From contig JAGAXP010000117.1 of NCBI GenBank assembly GCA_017940955.1, positions 1-42,355 of the forward strand: 42,355 nt of DNA. Reading direction: 5' to 3'. Position 1 is the stretch's first letter. Each line of letters starts with the position of its first letter. Shown piece by piece: positions 9,112 to 17,699 of this stretch. A program made the position numbers and the translations under genes. The notes below the pieces were generated by a model. That model saw only the letters and a program-made list of their open reading frames with translations, did no database searches and had not been told where the DNA came from. The DNA is from Oribacterium sp. (GTDB lineage Bacteria; Bacillota_A; Clostridia; Lachnospirales; Lachnospiraceae).

Positions 9112-10124
9112 GTCATATATGTTAGCAGCCAATCGAATATCACTTGTCGTTTGCCTACATTTCCTTTCTGTTTTATAATCTTTATCCCATCCACAATTTG
9201 TTTCTTTTCAAGGAATCTATATCTTAATTGCAGGTATTCGCAGATTAACCTGCATATGTTCTTTTTTTCATTTGCATCAACCACATCATCCAAAATTGGT
9301 AAAAGCGACTTTATTTGTTTTGATAAAGATTTTATTTTTTTCTTTTCCGAACTTGCATTAAGTCCATATCCCAATGTATCTTCGAATCCGGCATTTGATG
9401 AATGATGCCTGTACTTAATTACCTTTTTTTCATAAAGGTATAATCCATCATGTGCCGCAGCGTAAAACCATATGACTGTATCATGAGGACATTCTTCATT
9501 CCAATACTTGAGTGCATCTGTAATAAGTTCTCGTCTCATACACATTACACAACCTTGCCGCTGAACACTAAACAGACCTGTATCAAACTCTATTTTTTTT
9601 ACCTGTCCGCTGTCATTCTTTTTCTCCTTCAATCTGCTGTTTATCCATGAAACTACACCTTTATTGTTCCAAATCGAATCAAGATAAAAGCTTTTTCTCT
9701 TTATAGAGTAGAACGGAGGATACTTTTTTGACGCAACATCCTGGCTGTATATTATTTCGCAGTTTGCAGCTAACATCATTATTTTTTCTTGTTTCATCAT
9801 GATGCTGGTCATATCTTCTATTTTATCATGCATCCATATATCATCCTGATCAGAAAGAAATACGTAGTCCCCTGAGGCATTTTTCATTGCATTTATAAAG
9901 TTCTTTTTCCACCCAAGATTCTCCGCGTTCTCAATTACTTTCCATGTATGTAATGCGTATTTCTTAATATAATCATCTATTATGGAAAATGTTTTATCTG
10001 TAGATCTGTCATCAAAAATCAGGACTTCATCAGGCTTCATTGTTTGATTTCTGATTGAATCAAGTTGATCAATTATAAATCGCTCTCCATTATATGTTGT
10101 CATTACAACAGATACTGTAGCCAC
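9108..10124 (-). CDS. GT2 family glycosyltransferase, rhamnosyltransferase-like
   Basis: SVVMTTYNGERFIIDQLDSI and FLSDQDDIWMHDKI are the pattern of the RgpB/alpha-1,3-rhamnosyltransferase branch of GT2 (338 residues). These enzymes often use dTDP-rhamnose, but the branch is not specific enough to prove the donor. The C-terminal third is basic and coiled-coil-like, possibly membrane-peripheral. The start is a GTG preceded by AAGGGG about ten bases upstream. It starts six bases after the radical SAM stop and overlaps the next gene by four bases. Confidence 0.88.
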   Translation of the reverse strand: MATVSVVMTTYNGERFIIDQLDSIRNQTMKPDEVLIFDDRSTDKTFSIIDDYIKKYALHTWKVIENAENLGWKKNFINAMKNASGDYVFLSDQDDIWMHDKIEDMTSIMMKQEKIMMLAANCEIIYSQDVASKKYPPFYSIKRKSFYLDSIWNNKGVVSWINSRLKEKKNDSGQVKKIEFDTGLFSVQRQGCVMCMRRELITDALKYWNEECPHDTVIWFYAAAHDGLYLYEKKVIKYRHHSSNAGFEDTLGYGLNASSEKKKIKSLSKQIKSLLPILDDVVDANEKKNICRLICEYLQLRYRFLEKKQIVDGIKIIKQKGNVGKRQVIFDWLLTYMT

Positions 10125-10130
10125 CTATTC

Positions 10131-11312
10131 TTACCCCTTCATCTGTGCTGCTATATCCGCATCCACTATTTCTTCACCGGTCTTATTCTTAAGCTGTTCC
10201 TTACTTGCTTCACTTAACCCATTGTTTACTACAGCACACATGTCACATGTACTGCACTTATCCAGCTGTTCCTTTGTAACCTTACCGTCATGATAATCCC
10301 TGCATATTTTGTTCTCGTACATAGAATAAGGTTTCTTACTGAATAAACTCTTAAATTTGTGCACAATCACCCACCAGGCAGGCTTCCAAATATACTTATG
10401 CATAGCCGGACTAACAGATCCAATCATCCAGCACTGACGGTCACAATGTCTTACTTTATTTCTAACCTTTTCAGCATCTTCACTGTTCCACAGTTCATCC
10501 CAGGTCTGCGTGTTGAGGTTTCCCATTACTTCCTTATCTTTGGTCCCATTACAAGGCATTACATCACCATAAGGGTCAATAAAGAAGGTATCAAAAGACA
10601 TATCACAAGGCAGCAGTCTCGGCTGCCCATAAATATAATTGATCAATCCATGGTTAAAATATGCTCTAAACCACTTCTTAGGAGACTTTGATTTAAGGAG
10701 TTTATTAATCAATTTCTCAAAATTTTTCGCAACCATCGGGCGGTCATGAATGATATTCTTGGCTTCCACAAAATAAAAGCTGTTATGCAGACTCGCTGTT
10801 GCGAACTCCATACCCATACTATCAGATATGTCATAAAGCGGAACAAGGTCGGGAGCATTCTTATCCTGAACGGTCATGCCAAATCCAACATCCTTCATCC
10901 CCATCTCTCTTAACTTCTTCAATGTCTGATATCCCCGCTGATATCCATTTTCCAATCCACGTATCTCGTTGTTAGTCTTCTCAAGACCCTCAATAGAAAT
11001 CCTGATACCAATCTGAGGAAACTCCTTAGCAAGATCTACAATACGATCTGTAAAGAAACCATTTGTAGATATTACAATACGATCAGAATGCTTATATAAT
11101 TCTCTTACGATATCCGGAAGATCCGTACGGATAAAAGGCTCGCCACCGGTTATGTTTGTGAAATACATCTTGGGAAGTTTTTTTATCGTTTCGATACTTA
11201 GCTCTTCCTCCGGTCTACTAGGAGCTTTATAACGATTGCACATCGAGCATCTTGCATTACATCGGTATGTAACAATCACTGTACCGTTCAGTTTCTTTTC
11301 CTTTGAAGCCAT
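10131..11312 (-). CDS. radical SAM protein with SPASM-type C-terminal cysteine cluster
   Basis: The protein (about 393 residues) has the radical SAM cluster motif CNARCSMC (C18, C22, C25). ITGGEPFIR is the SAM-binding GGE motif and IVISTNG a core strand. Further cysteines (LLPCDMSF, VMPCNGT, HCDRQCW, then ICRDY, KCSTCDMC) fit auxiliary iron-sulfur clusters of a SPASM domain. It sits inside the glycosyltransferase operon, so modification of a sugar, lipid-linked intermediate or a small peptide is possible; none can be shown. The ATG at 11312 has GAGG nine bases upstream; a GTG at 11327 would overlap the preceding gene. Confidence 0.88.
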   Translation of the reverse strand: MASKEKKLNGTVIVTYRCNARCSMCNRYKAPSRPEEELSIETIKKLPKMYFTNITGGEPFIRTDLPDIVRELYKHSDRIVISTNGFFTDRIVDLAKEFPQIGIRISIEGLEKTNNEIRGLENGYQRGYQTLKKLREMGMKDVGFGMTVQDKNAPDLVPLYDISDSMGMEFATASLHNSFYFVEAKNIIHDRPMVAKNFEKLINKLLKSKSPKKWFRAYFNHGLINYIYGQPRLLPCDMSFDTFFIDPYGDVMPCNGTKDKEVMGNLNTQTWDELWNSEDAEKVRNKVRHCDRQCWMIGSVSPAMHKYIWKPAWWVIVHKFKSLFSKKPYSMYENKICRDYHDGKVTKEQLDKCSTCDMCAVVNNGLSEASKEQLKNKTGEEIVDADIAAQMKG

Positions 11313-11316
11313 CTCT

Positions 11317-12495
11317 TTAATCCTCACATGCTTTATAATATTCGTCAGCTATTGCTTCCCAACTGTATGAATCTTCAATGATCTTTCTGCATCGTCCGGA
11401 AAGCCTGCTCCTGCTTTCTATATCTAAAATCATTTCATTTACGATATGACGGAAGTCTTTTTCATCTTTATATTTAAGACATTCGTCAGATAACTTAAAC
11501 TCCAGCTTTTCACTTATAATTACCGGAATTCCAGCTGACATTGCTTCCAGAATAACCAGAGAAAAACCCTCCGCCTTCGAGGGAAAAACCATCGCTTCCC
11601 CTATGTTGTAGAATTCATTTAGTTCTACTCCGGGCTTAATCTCTCCAAAATAACGAATTCTGTCAGAAATGCCTTCTTCTCGTGCAAACTTATCAATCTT
11701 TTCCTTATACTCTGAATCTATGATTCCACCGGCATAGCAAAAAACAATATTCTTATCATCTTTCATGATTGGAAGAAGCAACCGGATAGCCCCAAGCTGA
11801 TTTTTTCTGTCACAAACCGATCCAACTTGAATAAAAACTTTTTTTCCTTCCAATTTATATTTCTTCAATATTGCTTCTTTTGTCGAAGCAGGGCTATATA
11901 TACTTGTATTTACACCATTATCAATCAGGGCTACTTTATCTTTGTTTATGCCTATATGCTTAATAATATTCTCTCGGGCAATCTCATTAAGAACAAATAC
12001 TTTGTCGGCAACCTTCATACATTCGATTTCCTGAAAATATCGTTTCTTAACAGTATTTTCTATTTCACTCCAATCGCCATGCCATACATAACTATGATTG
12101 GTATATATAATGCGGCATTTATCCCTAAGTCTCTTACTTGTCAGTTTTGAGAAAAAGAATAGGTTATATTGATTATGGAAATGCAGTACAACTTTTTGCT
12201 CACTCTTCCTTATGATATCTTTTAGGCACTTACTTAGAGAAATCGAATAGACTACCCGTTTCATCTTATGAGCCAACCCCAGTTTCTCATCTGTTCCCTT
12301 AAAACATCCCAGCACATTCACTTCTATTATAGGTAAATCTGTCGGAAGCCTATCTGATGTTGCAATATCTATTATTTTTGCGCTTAATTTCTTCTTTATT
12401 AAAGCACGAGTTAATTCCTCTACTACTATTTCGGTGGCAGCTCCCATTCTTGCAGGTATGGGAGTATAACCGGTGCCTATTTCATAAACTATCAT
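11317..12495 (-). CDS. GT4 family glycosyltransferase (GT-B fold)
   Basis: This 392-residue retaining glycosyltransferase is the first gene of the long left operon. The N-terminal half has the glycine-rich GTGYTPIPARMG acceptor-domain start. The C-terminal half has KKVFIQVGSVCDRKNQ, the GT4 donor-domain start, and EGFSLVILEAMSAGIPVI, the E-x7-E donor-binding motif. It probably adds an early sugar to the lipid-linked intermediate. ATG 12495 has GAGGTGA six bases upstream, and a TTGACA-type promoter lies 75-103 bases before the start. Donor and acceptor are unknown. Confidence 0.92.
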   Translation of the reverse strand: MIVYEIGTGYTPIPARMGAATEIVVEELTRALIKKKLSAKIIDIATSDRLPTDLPIIEVNVLGCFKGTDEKLGLAHKMKRVVYSISLSKCLKDIIRKSEQKVVLHFHNQYNLFFFSKLTSKRLRDKCRIIYTNHSYVWHGDWSEIENTVKKRYFQEIECMKVADKVFVLNEIARENIIKHIGINKDKVALIDNGVNTSIYSPASTKEAILKKYKLEGKKVFIQVGSVCDRKNQLGAIRLLLPIMKDDKNIVFCYAGGIIDSEYKEKIDKFAREEGISDRIRYFGEIKPGVELNEFYNIGEAMVFPSKAEGFSLVILEAMSAGIPVIISEKLEFKLSDECLKYKDEKDFRHIVNEMILDIESRSRLSGRCRKIIEDSYSWEAIADEYYKACED

Positions 12496-12569
12496 CTATC
12501 GTCACCTCTACAAAACTGTCTTATTAGTAGAATTGATAACTTATCCTTCAAAAACAGTTTAACCCTGTA

Positions 12570-12598
12570 ATGTTAATACTCTTAACCCCTCTTGTCAA
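12570..12598 (-). promoter_or_regulatory. sigma-A-type promoter for the 12,495-40 operon
   Basis: A perfect -35 TTGACA (12598-12593), a 17-base spacer and a -10 TAACAT (4 of 6; 12575-12570) lie between the terminator of the upstream gene and the GT4 start. The predicted start leaves a leader of roughly 65-70 bases. It would drive the twelve-gene operon down to the epimerase. Confidence 0.7.
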
Positions 12599-12673
12599 TT
12601 AGCCCGTTTTATTAGCTGCCGAGGACTTCAAGCCATCAATTTGAGATAAGATTCTTTTAAATCCCCCAATAAA

Positions 12674-12708
12674 ATGCCCGGAGAACACAATCTTTGTCAT
12701 TCTCCGGG
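12674..12708 (-). terminator. intrinsic terminator after the sugar transferase gene
   Basis: A perfect nine-base stem, CCCGGAGAA (12677-12685) with TTCTCCGGG (12700-12708), encloses a 14-base loop. On the minus strand it is followed by CATTTTATT, a rather weak T-run, so readthrough is possible. Confidence 0.6.
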
Positions 12709-12743
12709 TTTCTCTACTTTATATATTTTTGTTGCCGGAACTT

Positions 12744-14267
12744 TTACTCAGATCCTTTCCTCATCACTACGGCCAGTACCGTCTTTACAAGTATTTGAAA
12801 ATCCAACCATAAACTCCAGTTATCAATATATTTGCAATCAAGCCTTACAACCTCTTCGAAGTCTGTTATGTCTGATCTACCGCTAACCTGCCACATTCCT
12901 GTAATTCCTGGTTTCATGCTGAGTCGCCTCTTATGATAATTGGAGTATTCCTTGAACTCATTTACAGTTGGAGGTCTGGTCCCCACCAAGGACATATCAC
13001 CTAGGAGAACGTTTACAAACTGAGGAAACTCGTCGAGACTGGTCTTTCGGATGAACTTGCCCACCTTAGTGATACGGGGATCGTCCTTCATCTTAAACAT
13101 GAGTCCATTCATTTCATTCTGCTTCATGAGCTCTGCCTTCCGTTCCTCCGCATCTATATACATGGAACGGAATTTAAACATCTTAAAGCGACGTCCATTC
13201 TTTCCTATTCTTTCCTGAGCAAATATTATGGGGCCCGGAGAGTCCATTTTGATGGCGATACCTACGACCACAAAAAGTATTGTTGCAATGCATGTTCCTA
13301 CAAGACCGCCAAGGATATCAATCAATCTCTTGGCATATTCATATCGAAGCTTCATAACCGGTGGTTCAAGGATTGCCATAGGATAAGAGCCGAAGTATCC
13401 AAGACTTGACGCAATCTTGGGAATGTATTTCTGATCCTCACCCCTAAGTTTCGTTTCAAGATTACGAAGAGATGTAAGTCCCAAGTGTACAGAGATTCCC
13501 ATCTGAGCAAATTCTTCTACCATACTTGTTATATTATCCGAGCTTTCATCCTCTAAGATAAATAATTCATCAATAGCTCCTGCCCTTACCGCATTAATGA
13601 TTTCATCCTTATAGGCCACCACAGGAATATGATCTATTTCCTCCCTTGCTCTCTCAGTCCACATTCTCTTTCCGGCATCGACACAGACCTTACTGTTGGT
13701 GTCTCCCACATACTCATCAGTGATTTCATCATCTGTAAGCATGATCCCAACTATACGCCTGGACCAGTCATTTTTTAGAAGCTCTGAAGCCCTATGGGCA
13801 TTCTTTCTTTCTGTGATGACGGCAACCAGTGTAGCAGAATCCAACTTATAAAACCTGCTAATAACTATTCTTTGCACAACATATAAAAGAACCGTCAGAA
13901 TTACAAAATGAAGTGCTACCGTCGCCACAAAGAAGTGTCTGGACTGAGTTATGTCGTTCTTCTGAATAAGAAGCGTAGCAGCCCAGATTCCTACGAAATA
14001 AATCGTACTTTTAATTCCCGAGCTCACATAGTTTAAAAATGGTTTTCTTTCAAAAGAATATTTGCCATTCACAAGCGATAGTGACATAGCGATACATTCT
14101 GCCAGAACAGCCGGTAAGACTGCATCCACCCAAAGATTCATATCCAGAAATTCTTTTGTAAGCTTTGAATACATTCTCAAAACATAAAGAGAACCGGCAC
14201 TCGCCAAAAAGGCAGTAAGAATATAGATAATTATGGTTATAGCTAATTCAAGTTTCTTTCTTTTCAT
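12744..14267 (-). CDS. polyprenyl glycosylphosphotransferase (initiating sugar transferase)
   Basis: This 507-residue enzyme transfers a sugar-1-phosphate from a UDP-sugar to undecaprenyl phosphate, the first step of a repeat unit. About four N-terminal membrane segments are followed by a soluble Rossmann-like region (about 150-260). The catalytic domain opens at about 310 with a membrane helix and PIIFAQERIGKNGRRF. FKFRSM, the SLDEFPQ Asp-Glu pair, SLVGTRPPTV and PGITGMWQVSGRS are all present. No Shine-Dalgarno site lies directly before the ATG; AAGGGGAG is about 40 bases upstream before a short GTG-GAC-AGC-TGA reading and a small hairpin. The sugar could be Gal, Glc or an HexNAc. Confidence 0.92.
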   Translation of the reverse strand: MKRKKLELAITIIIYILTAFLASAGSLYVLRMYSKLTKEFLDMNLWVDAVLPAVLAECIAMSLSLVNGKYSFERKPFLNYVSSGIKSTIYFVGIWAATLLIQKNDITQSRHFFVATVALHFVILTVLLYVVQRIVISRFYKLDSATLVAVITERKNAHRASELLKNDWSRRIVGIMLTDDEITDEYVGDTNSKVCVDAGKRMWTERAREEIDHIPVVAYKDEIINAVRAGAIDELFILEDESSDNITSMVEEFAQMGISVHLGLTSLRNLETKLRGEDQKYIPKIASSLGYFGSYPMAILEPPVMKLRYEYAKRLIDILGGLVGTCIATILFVVVGIAIKMDSPGPIIFAQERIGKNGRRFKMFKFRSMYIDAEERKAELMKQNEMNGLMFKMKDDPRITKVGKFIRKTSLDEFPQFVNVLLGDMSLVGTRPPTVNEFKEYSNYHKRRLSMKPGITGMWQVSGRSDITDFEEVVRLDCKYIDNWSLWLDFQILVKTVLAVVMRKGSE

Positions 14268-14326
14268 AAAACTAAAAGGCGGAAAGCCTCAGCTGTCCAC
14301 TTTTTTCTCCCCTTAAAGTTAATTAT

Positions 14327-14354
14327 ATTCTAACATGATTCAATAAAAATACAA
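14327..14354 (-). promoter_or_regulatory. candidate promoter for the 12,744-14,267 sugar transferase gene
   Basis: An extended -10, TGTTAGAAT (hexamer 14332-14327), has a weak -35 TTGTAT 16 bases upstream (14354-14349). An overlapping TATAAT lies three bases further downstream. The region is AT-rich, so this is tentative. Confidence 0.35.
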
Positions 14355-14396
14355 TTACAGGCAGTGTTCTTAAGAATTCCGATATAAATACTTTTA

Positions 14397-15896
14397 TTAT
14401 CCGGCCTGTCTATAACACTTAAGTTCAGAATTAGTATCAAAACAGACCGTGTCAACAACCAAATGTTGTTCTTCGTCATATACAACAAAATTCATGCCTC
14501 TAAAATTCATTGCGTACTCATTTCCGCCTATTTTTATAGATGCGCATGAATCTCCTGACTTTTGTCCTGCACTTTCAACGATATATTCCTGACCATCCGA
14601 AAACGTGCCGTATAGGACAACCTTTTCTTCACCTACTTTCTCTGCTTCAGCTTTACCATTTCTAAGCACACTACCAAAACTGTTCAAAAGGTACTTTCTG
14701 CCTTCAATATAATTATCATGATCCGCAAGATTTGTTTCTATTCCAAGTCTATAAAGAAGCTCCATATTTTCCCGATTGAGAGCGGAAACTCCTTCACCAT
14801 TTATTGAAATAAGAATCACATAATTACTATTATCCAAAGCCTTAAGGTATGTATAGAAATCTCTTATATTTTTTAAGTCTGATCCCTCAGAAGATAAATC
14901 TTCACCTTTTTCATTGCCAATGGAATCATGCGACTCAGACTCTGTGTTGATCGCTCTTAACACCTCAACATAATCTGAGATATTTATTGTTTTCCCCTCG
15001 CTTACAGTCAAGGATGCATTAAGCTTTCCATAGGTAGCCATGGGGTAGTCCTTTTTTAGAATTTCAATTCCGGAGCCATCCTTTAGGTCGATCACCGCTC
15101 TGTCTGCATGCATCTGATACCTTAAATGTTTTGAAAACAATTCCCAATCATTCGAAGGGACTAATTCCGAGTCAAGAACGCCTTTATAGATATCATATTT
15201 ATCAAGCTCAGCAACCTCTTCCGGTTTGTTACCATCCCAATCAAAATCAGCGACCATGCAGGGCTGATATTCCTGATCAAGTGCATCCTCTGATTTCAGA
15301 AGCATGGGACTAAATTTAAGACTATCTGCTGAAGCTCCCGGGTGGATAACCATCTCGCAGTATAACTCCAAACAGGAATCTCTGTCCCAATGAAAAGAAG
15401 CATTACCGGGAAGGGTTGCAATATCAACATATTCTATACCGCCTCCAATCATCCTTTTCACACCTGTAAGCTTCAAATACATACTTTCTTCAGAAGAAGC
15501 CCCTCCATCCGAAAGGACATAGTCACCTGAAGGAAGATCAAATCCCACTCCTGTAGGTGTTATACTTTCATAATTGTCATTTTCCCCATTATATTTTCCC
15601 GAAAACAAAAATGTCCCGTCTGCATTTACATTAATCGAGTAACCTGAGTCCCTATCACCTGAACTCAGATAGTTTGCTAAAAGGTTTTTTGTTCCTTTTT
15701 CAGATAATTCTTTACTTTCATATAGTTTTGAGGGTTTATTTAAAATATCGTAATACACCTCGTTCTTTTTCTCCGGCAGGAAGAAGGCGTCTATTACACC
15801 TGAGAAATTATCATTAAATAATGTAGTAATTGCAATAACAAAAATCAAAAAGAAAACAAATATATCTGCTATCTTTAATCTCTTATCTCTACTCAT
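14397..15896 (-). CDS. membrane-anchored extracellular protein with ILEI/FAM3-like domain
   Basis: I do not recognise a named family for the whole 499-residue protein. A single membrane segment (about residues 9-28) should leave the rest outside. The middle (about 70-215) looks like an all-beta carbohydrate-binding fold ending in EYQPCMV. The C-terminal third resembles bacterial interleukin-like EMT inducer (ILEI/FAM3/PANDER) domains: YLKALDNSNYVILISINGEG (about 350), ALNRENMELLYRLGI, VESAGQKSGDSCASIKI, and RGMNFVVYDEEQHLVVDTV with CFDT at the end. Similar domains occur in polysaccharide loci, perhaps binding glycan. It follows the polymerase gene by 12 bases, with AAAGG eight bases before the ATG. 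Confidence 0.65.
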   Translation of the reverse strand: MSRDKRLKIADIFVFFLIFVIAITTLFNDNFSGVIDAFFLPEKKNEVYYDILNKPSKLYESKELSEKGTKNLLANYLSSGDRDSGYSINVNADGTFLFSGKYNGENDNYESITPTGVGFDLPSGDYVLSDGGASSEESMYLKLTGVKRMIGGGIEYVDIATLPGNASFHWDRDSCLELYCEMVIHPGASADSLKFSPMLLKSEDALDQEYQPCMVADFDWDGNKPEEVAELDKYDIYKGVLDSELVPSNDWELFSKHLRYQMHADRAVIDLKDGSGIEILKKDYPMATYGKLNASLTVSEGKTINISDYVEVLRAINTESESHDSIGNEKGEDLSSEGSDLKNIRDFYTYLKALDNSNYVILISINGEGVSALNRENMELLYRLGIETNLADHDNYIEGRKYLLNSFGSVLRNGKAEAEKVGEEKVVLYGTFSDGQEYIVESAGQKSGDSCASIKIGGNEYAMNFRGMNFVVYDEEQHLVVDTVCFDTNSELKCYRQAG

Positions 15897-15908
15897 GTCT
15901 TTAACCTT

Positions 15909-17699
15909 TTATACATCCCTATAGGGTGAAATCTTTTTTGACTCTGGTTTTTTATTGTATATTCCATCTCTTCTTAAAGCAATACATCCAACGTCACATG
16001 CGAACACGATCAATGGAAAAATATCATATTGCATTTCTCCTATCTGCGCTTCCAGAAAGCCTAGTCCAGCCACTATTGAAAGTAGAAATAACGAAAAATA
16101 CTCCTTTCGCTTCCAGAAAGCATAATTAATCACCGAGAATATCAATAATATACATATGAAGTATATCAGCCCATATTGGATGTATGCCTTAATGTAATAA
16201 TTATCAATTATGAAATAAGTATCGTCCTCTAGAGATTCCCTTATAAAGGTCCCAAATATAGATGGTCTATACTGAAGCAACGCCAGATTTCCCAAACGAA
16301 GTCTTGTTATCAACGATCCTACATTGAATATTTTTCCTATTTTAAAAATCCAGCCATATGGCTTTTCTTCGTTGAAGAAATATGATGATGCGAAGCTGAA
16401 TGCCGCAACATAAAGGAAAACAGGAACAAATAATAGCAGGAATACTTTATCAATGACATTTCTTGCAATTTCCGGCCATGCATCCACCTGATAAAGTTTT
16501 GATAGCTTGTATATCACTACTCCTGCTGTTAATGTCAGCGCACAAACTATGCTTGCCCGTCCGGAGGAGTAAGATACTATGAACTTTAGACCGAAGGATA
16601 AAACGAGTGCGTCAACTATATTGAGGATTCTGGCGGCTTTAACTCCACTATCCTTAGATTTGGCTTGATTTGTCCCTATTGGGTTAAGGATAGGGTCTAA
16701 TGCCTCTTCGCGGTATTCAGGGTCAGCTCCCTTTACACTTACTACTTTCAAACAAGAGACTCCTGCATCTCCGCGGTTCTTCTGTTGACTTTCACTTTTC
16801 TTTTCTGCGTAATACCTGGCAAAAAAATACATCATAAGGAAGAACATGTACTGCATGGAAGCTTCATTTGGTCCTGCATATCCATATCCATGCTTATTAC
16901 CATCCTTTATCACCATTTCGATGAGTCCGGAAAAAGAGCAGTAGCTCGTAGCCACCATAACAAACGCACTTTCTATAAGCGCCATATGCACCACAGGCAA
17001 AAACCTTCTTCCGTAAGCACCTACCACAAAGATCATCATTGGATAGAGCCAGATGCCTCCGTGAACCGCCAGAAATCCTATATCCGCTATCAATATAAAG
17101 ATCTGAAGAACCAAAAGCTTTATATCTACGGTAGGTTTTCTATTAAAAAGGAATATAGCCATAAGACAGCTTAAGCTCACGCCTAAGCGCTGCATTCCTG
17201 CAAATAAATGGATTATACTCGGGAATCTTGTACTGGCGATAAGTTGGAGACCAAAGCATAACGCAAAGGAGGCGTAGAATAAGAAGTCTCCTATGTAGCT
17301 TAGATTTGAATCCCGATCCACTAATACTGATTTTTCAAACCGTGAAATCTGACCTTTAGGAACTGAGCTAATTGTCTCTTCTGTCACCTCCCCAGTTGAT
17401 ATCTCGCTTCTTTTTACCTCGTCTTTTGTTTCTTCAGATTCTTTTTTCCCAATTTCAGCAGCTTCACTTCCTGCCTTCTTTCCCCAAAGCTCCAGAATCT
17501 TCTTCACTGAACTGATCACAAAATCCGCAAGTACTATGGAATAAAGAACCCTTACACCCAAAGTCACCTTTTCAATATACGCAAAAGACAGCTCCGGGAA
17601 AAATTTCTGCCACCAGAAGAAAAAAGCTGTCAACACGGCATATGCAAGGACTTCCTTTATATCTATACCGCTGAGTTTCTTTGAGATCATGCCTTTCAT
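15909..17699 (-). CDS. Wzy-like polymerase / O-antigen ligase-like membrane protein
   Basis: About 596 residues with around ten hydrophobic segments. Two N-terminal helices are separated from the rest by a charged Lys/Glu-rich cytoplasmic stretch (about residues 55-100). A region with YGYAGPNEASMQYMFFLMMYF precedes the extracellular loop, as in O-antigen polymerases. The reading frame extends further upstream, but ATG 17699 is chosen: it overlaps the flippase stop as ATGA and has AGGGAGA just upstream. It probably polymerises the repeat exported by the neighbouring flippase. Specificity is unknown. Confidence 0.72.
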   Translation of the reverse strand: MKGMISKKLSGIDIKEVLAYAVLTAFFFWWQKFFPELSFAYIEKVTLGVRVLYSIVLADFVISSVKKILELWGKKAGSEAAEIGKKESEETKDEVKRSEISTGEVTEETISSVPKGQISRFEKSVLVDRDSNLSYIGDFLFYASFALCFGLQLIASTRFPSIIHLFAGMQRLGVSLSCLMAIFLFNRKPTVDIKLLVLQIFILIADIGFLAVHGGIWLYPMMIFVVGAYGRRFLPVVHMALIESAFVMVATSYCSFSGLIEMVIKDGNKHGYGYAGPNEASMQYMFFLMMYFFARYYAEKKSESQQKNRGDAGVSCLKVVSVKGADPEYREEALDPILNPIGTNQAKSKDSGVKAARILNIVDALVLSFGLKFIVSYSSGRASIVCALTLTAGVVIYKLSKLYQVDAWPEIARNVIDKVFLLLFVPVFLYVAAFSFASSYFFNEEKPYGWIFKIGKIFNVGSLITRLRLGNLALLQYRPSIFGTFIRESLEDDTYFIIDNYYIKAYIQYGLIYFICILLIFSVINYAFWKRKEYFSLFLLSIVAGLGFLEAQIGEMQYDIFPLIVFACDVGCIALRRDGIYNKKPESKKISPYRDV

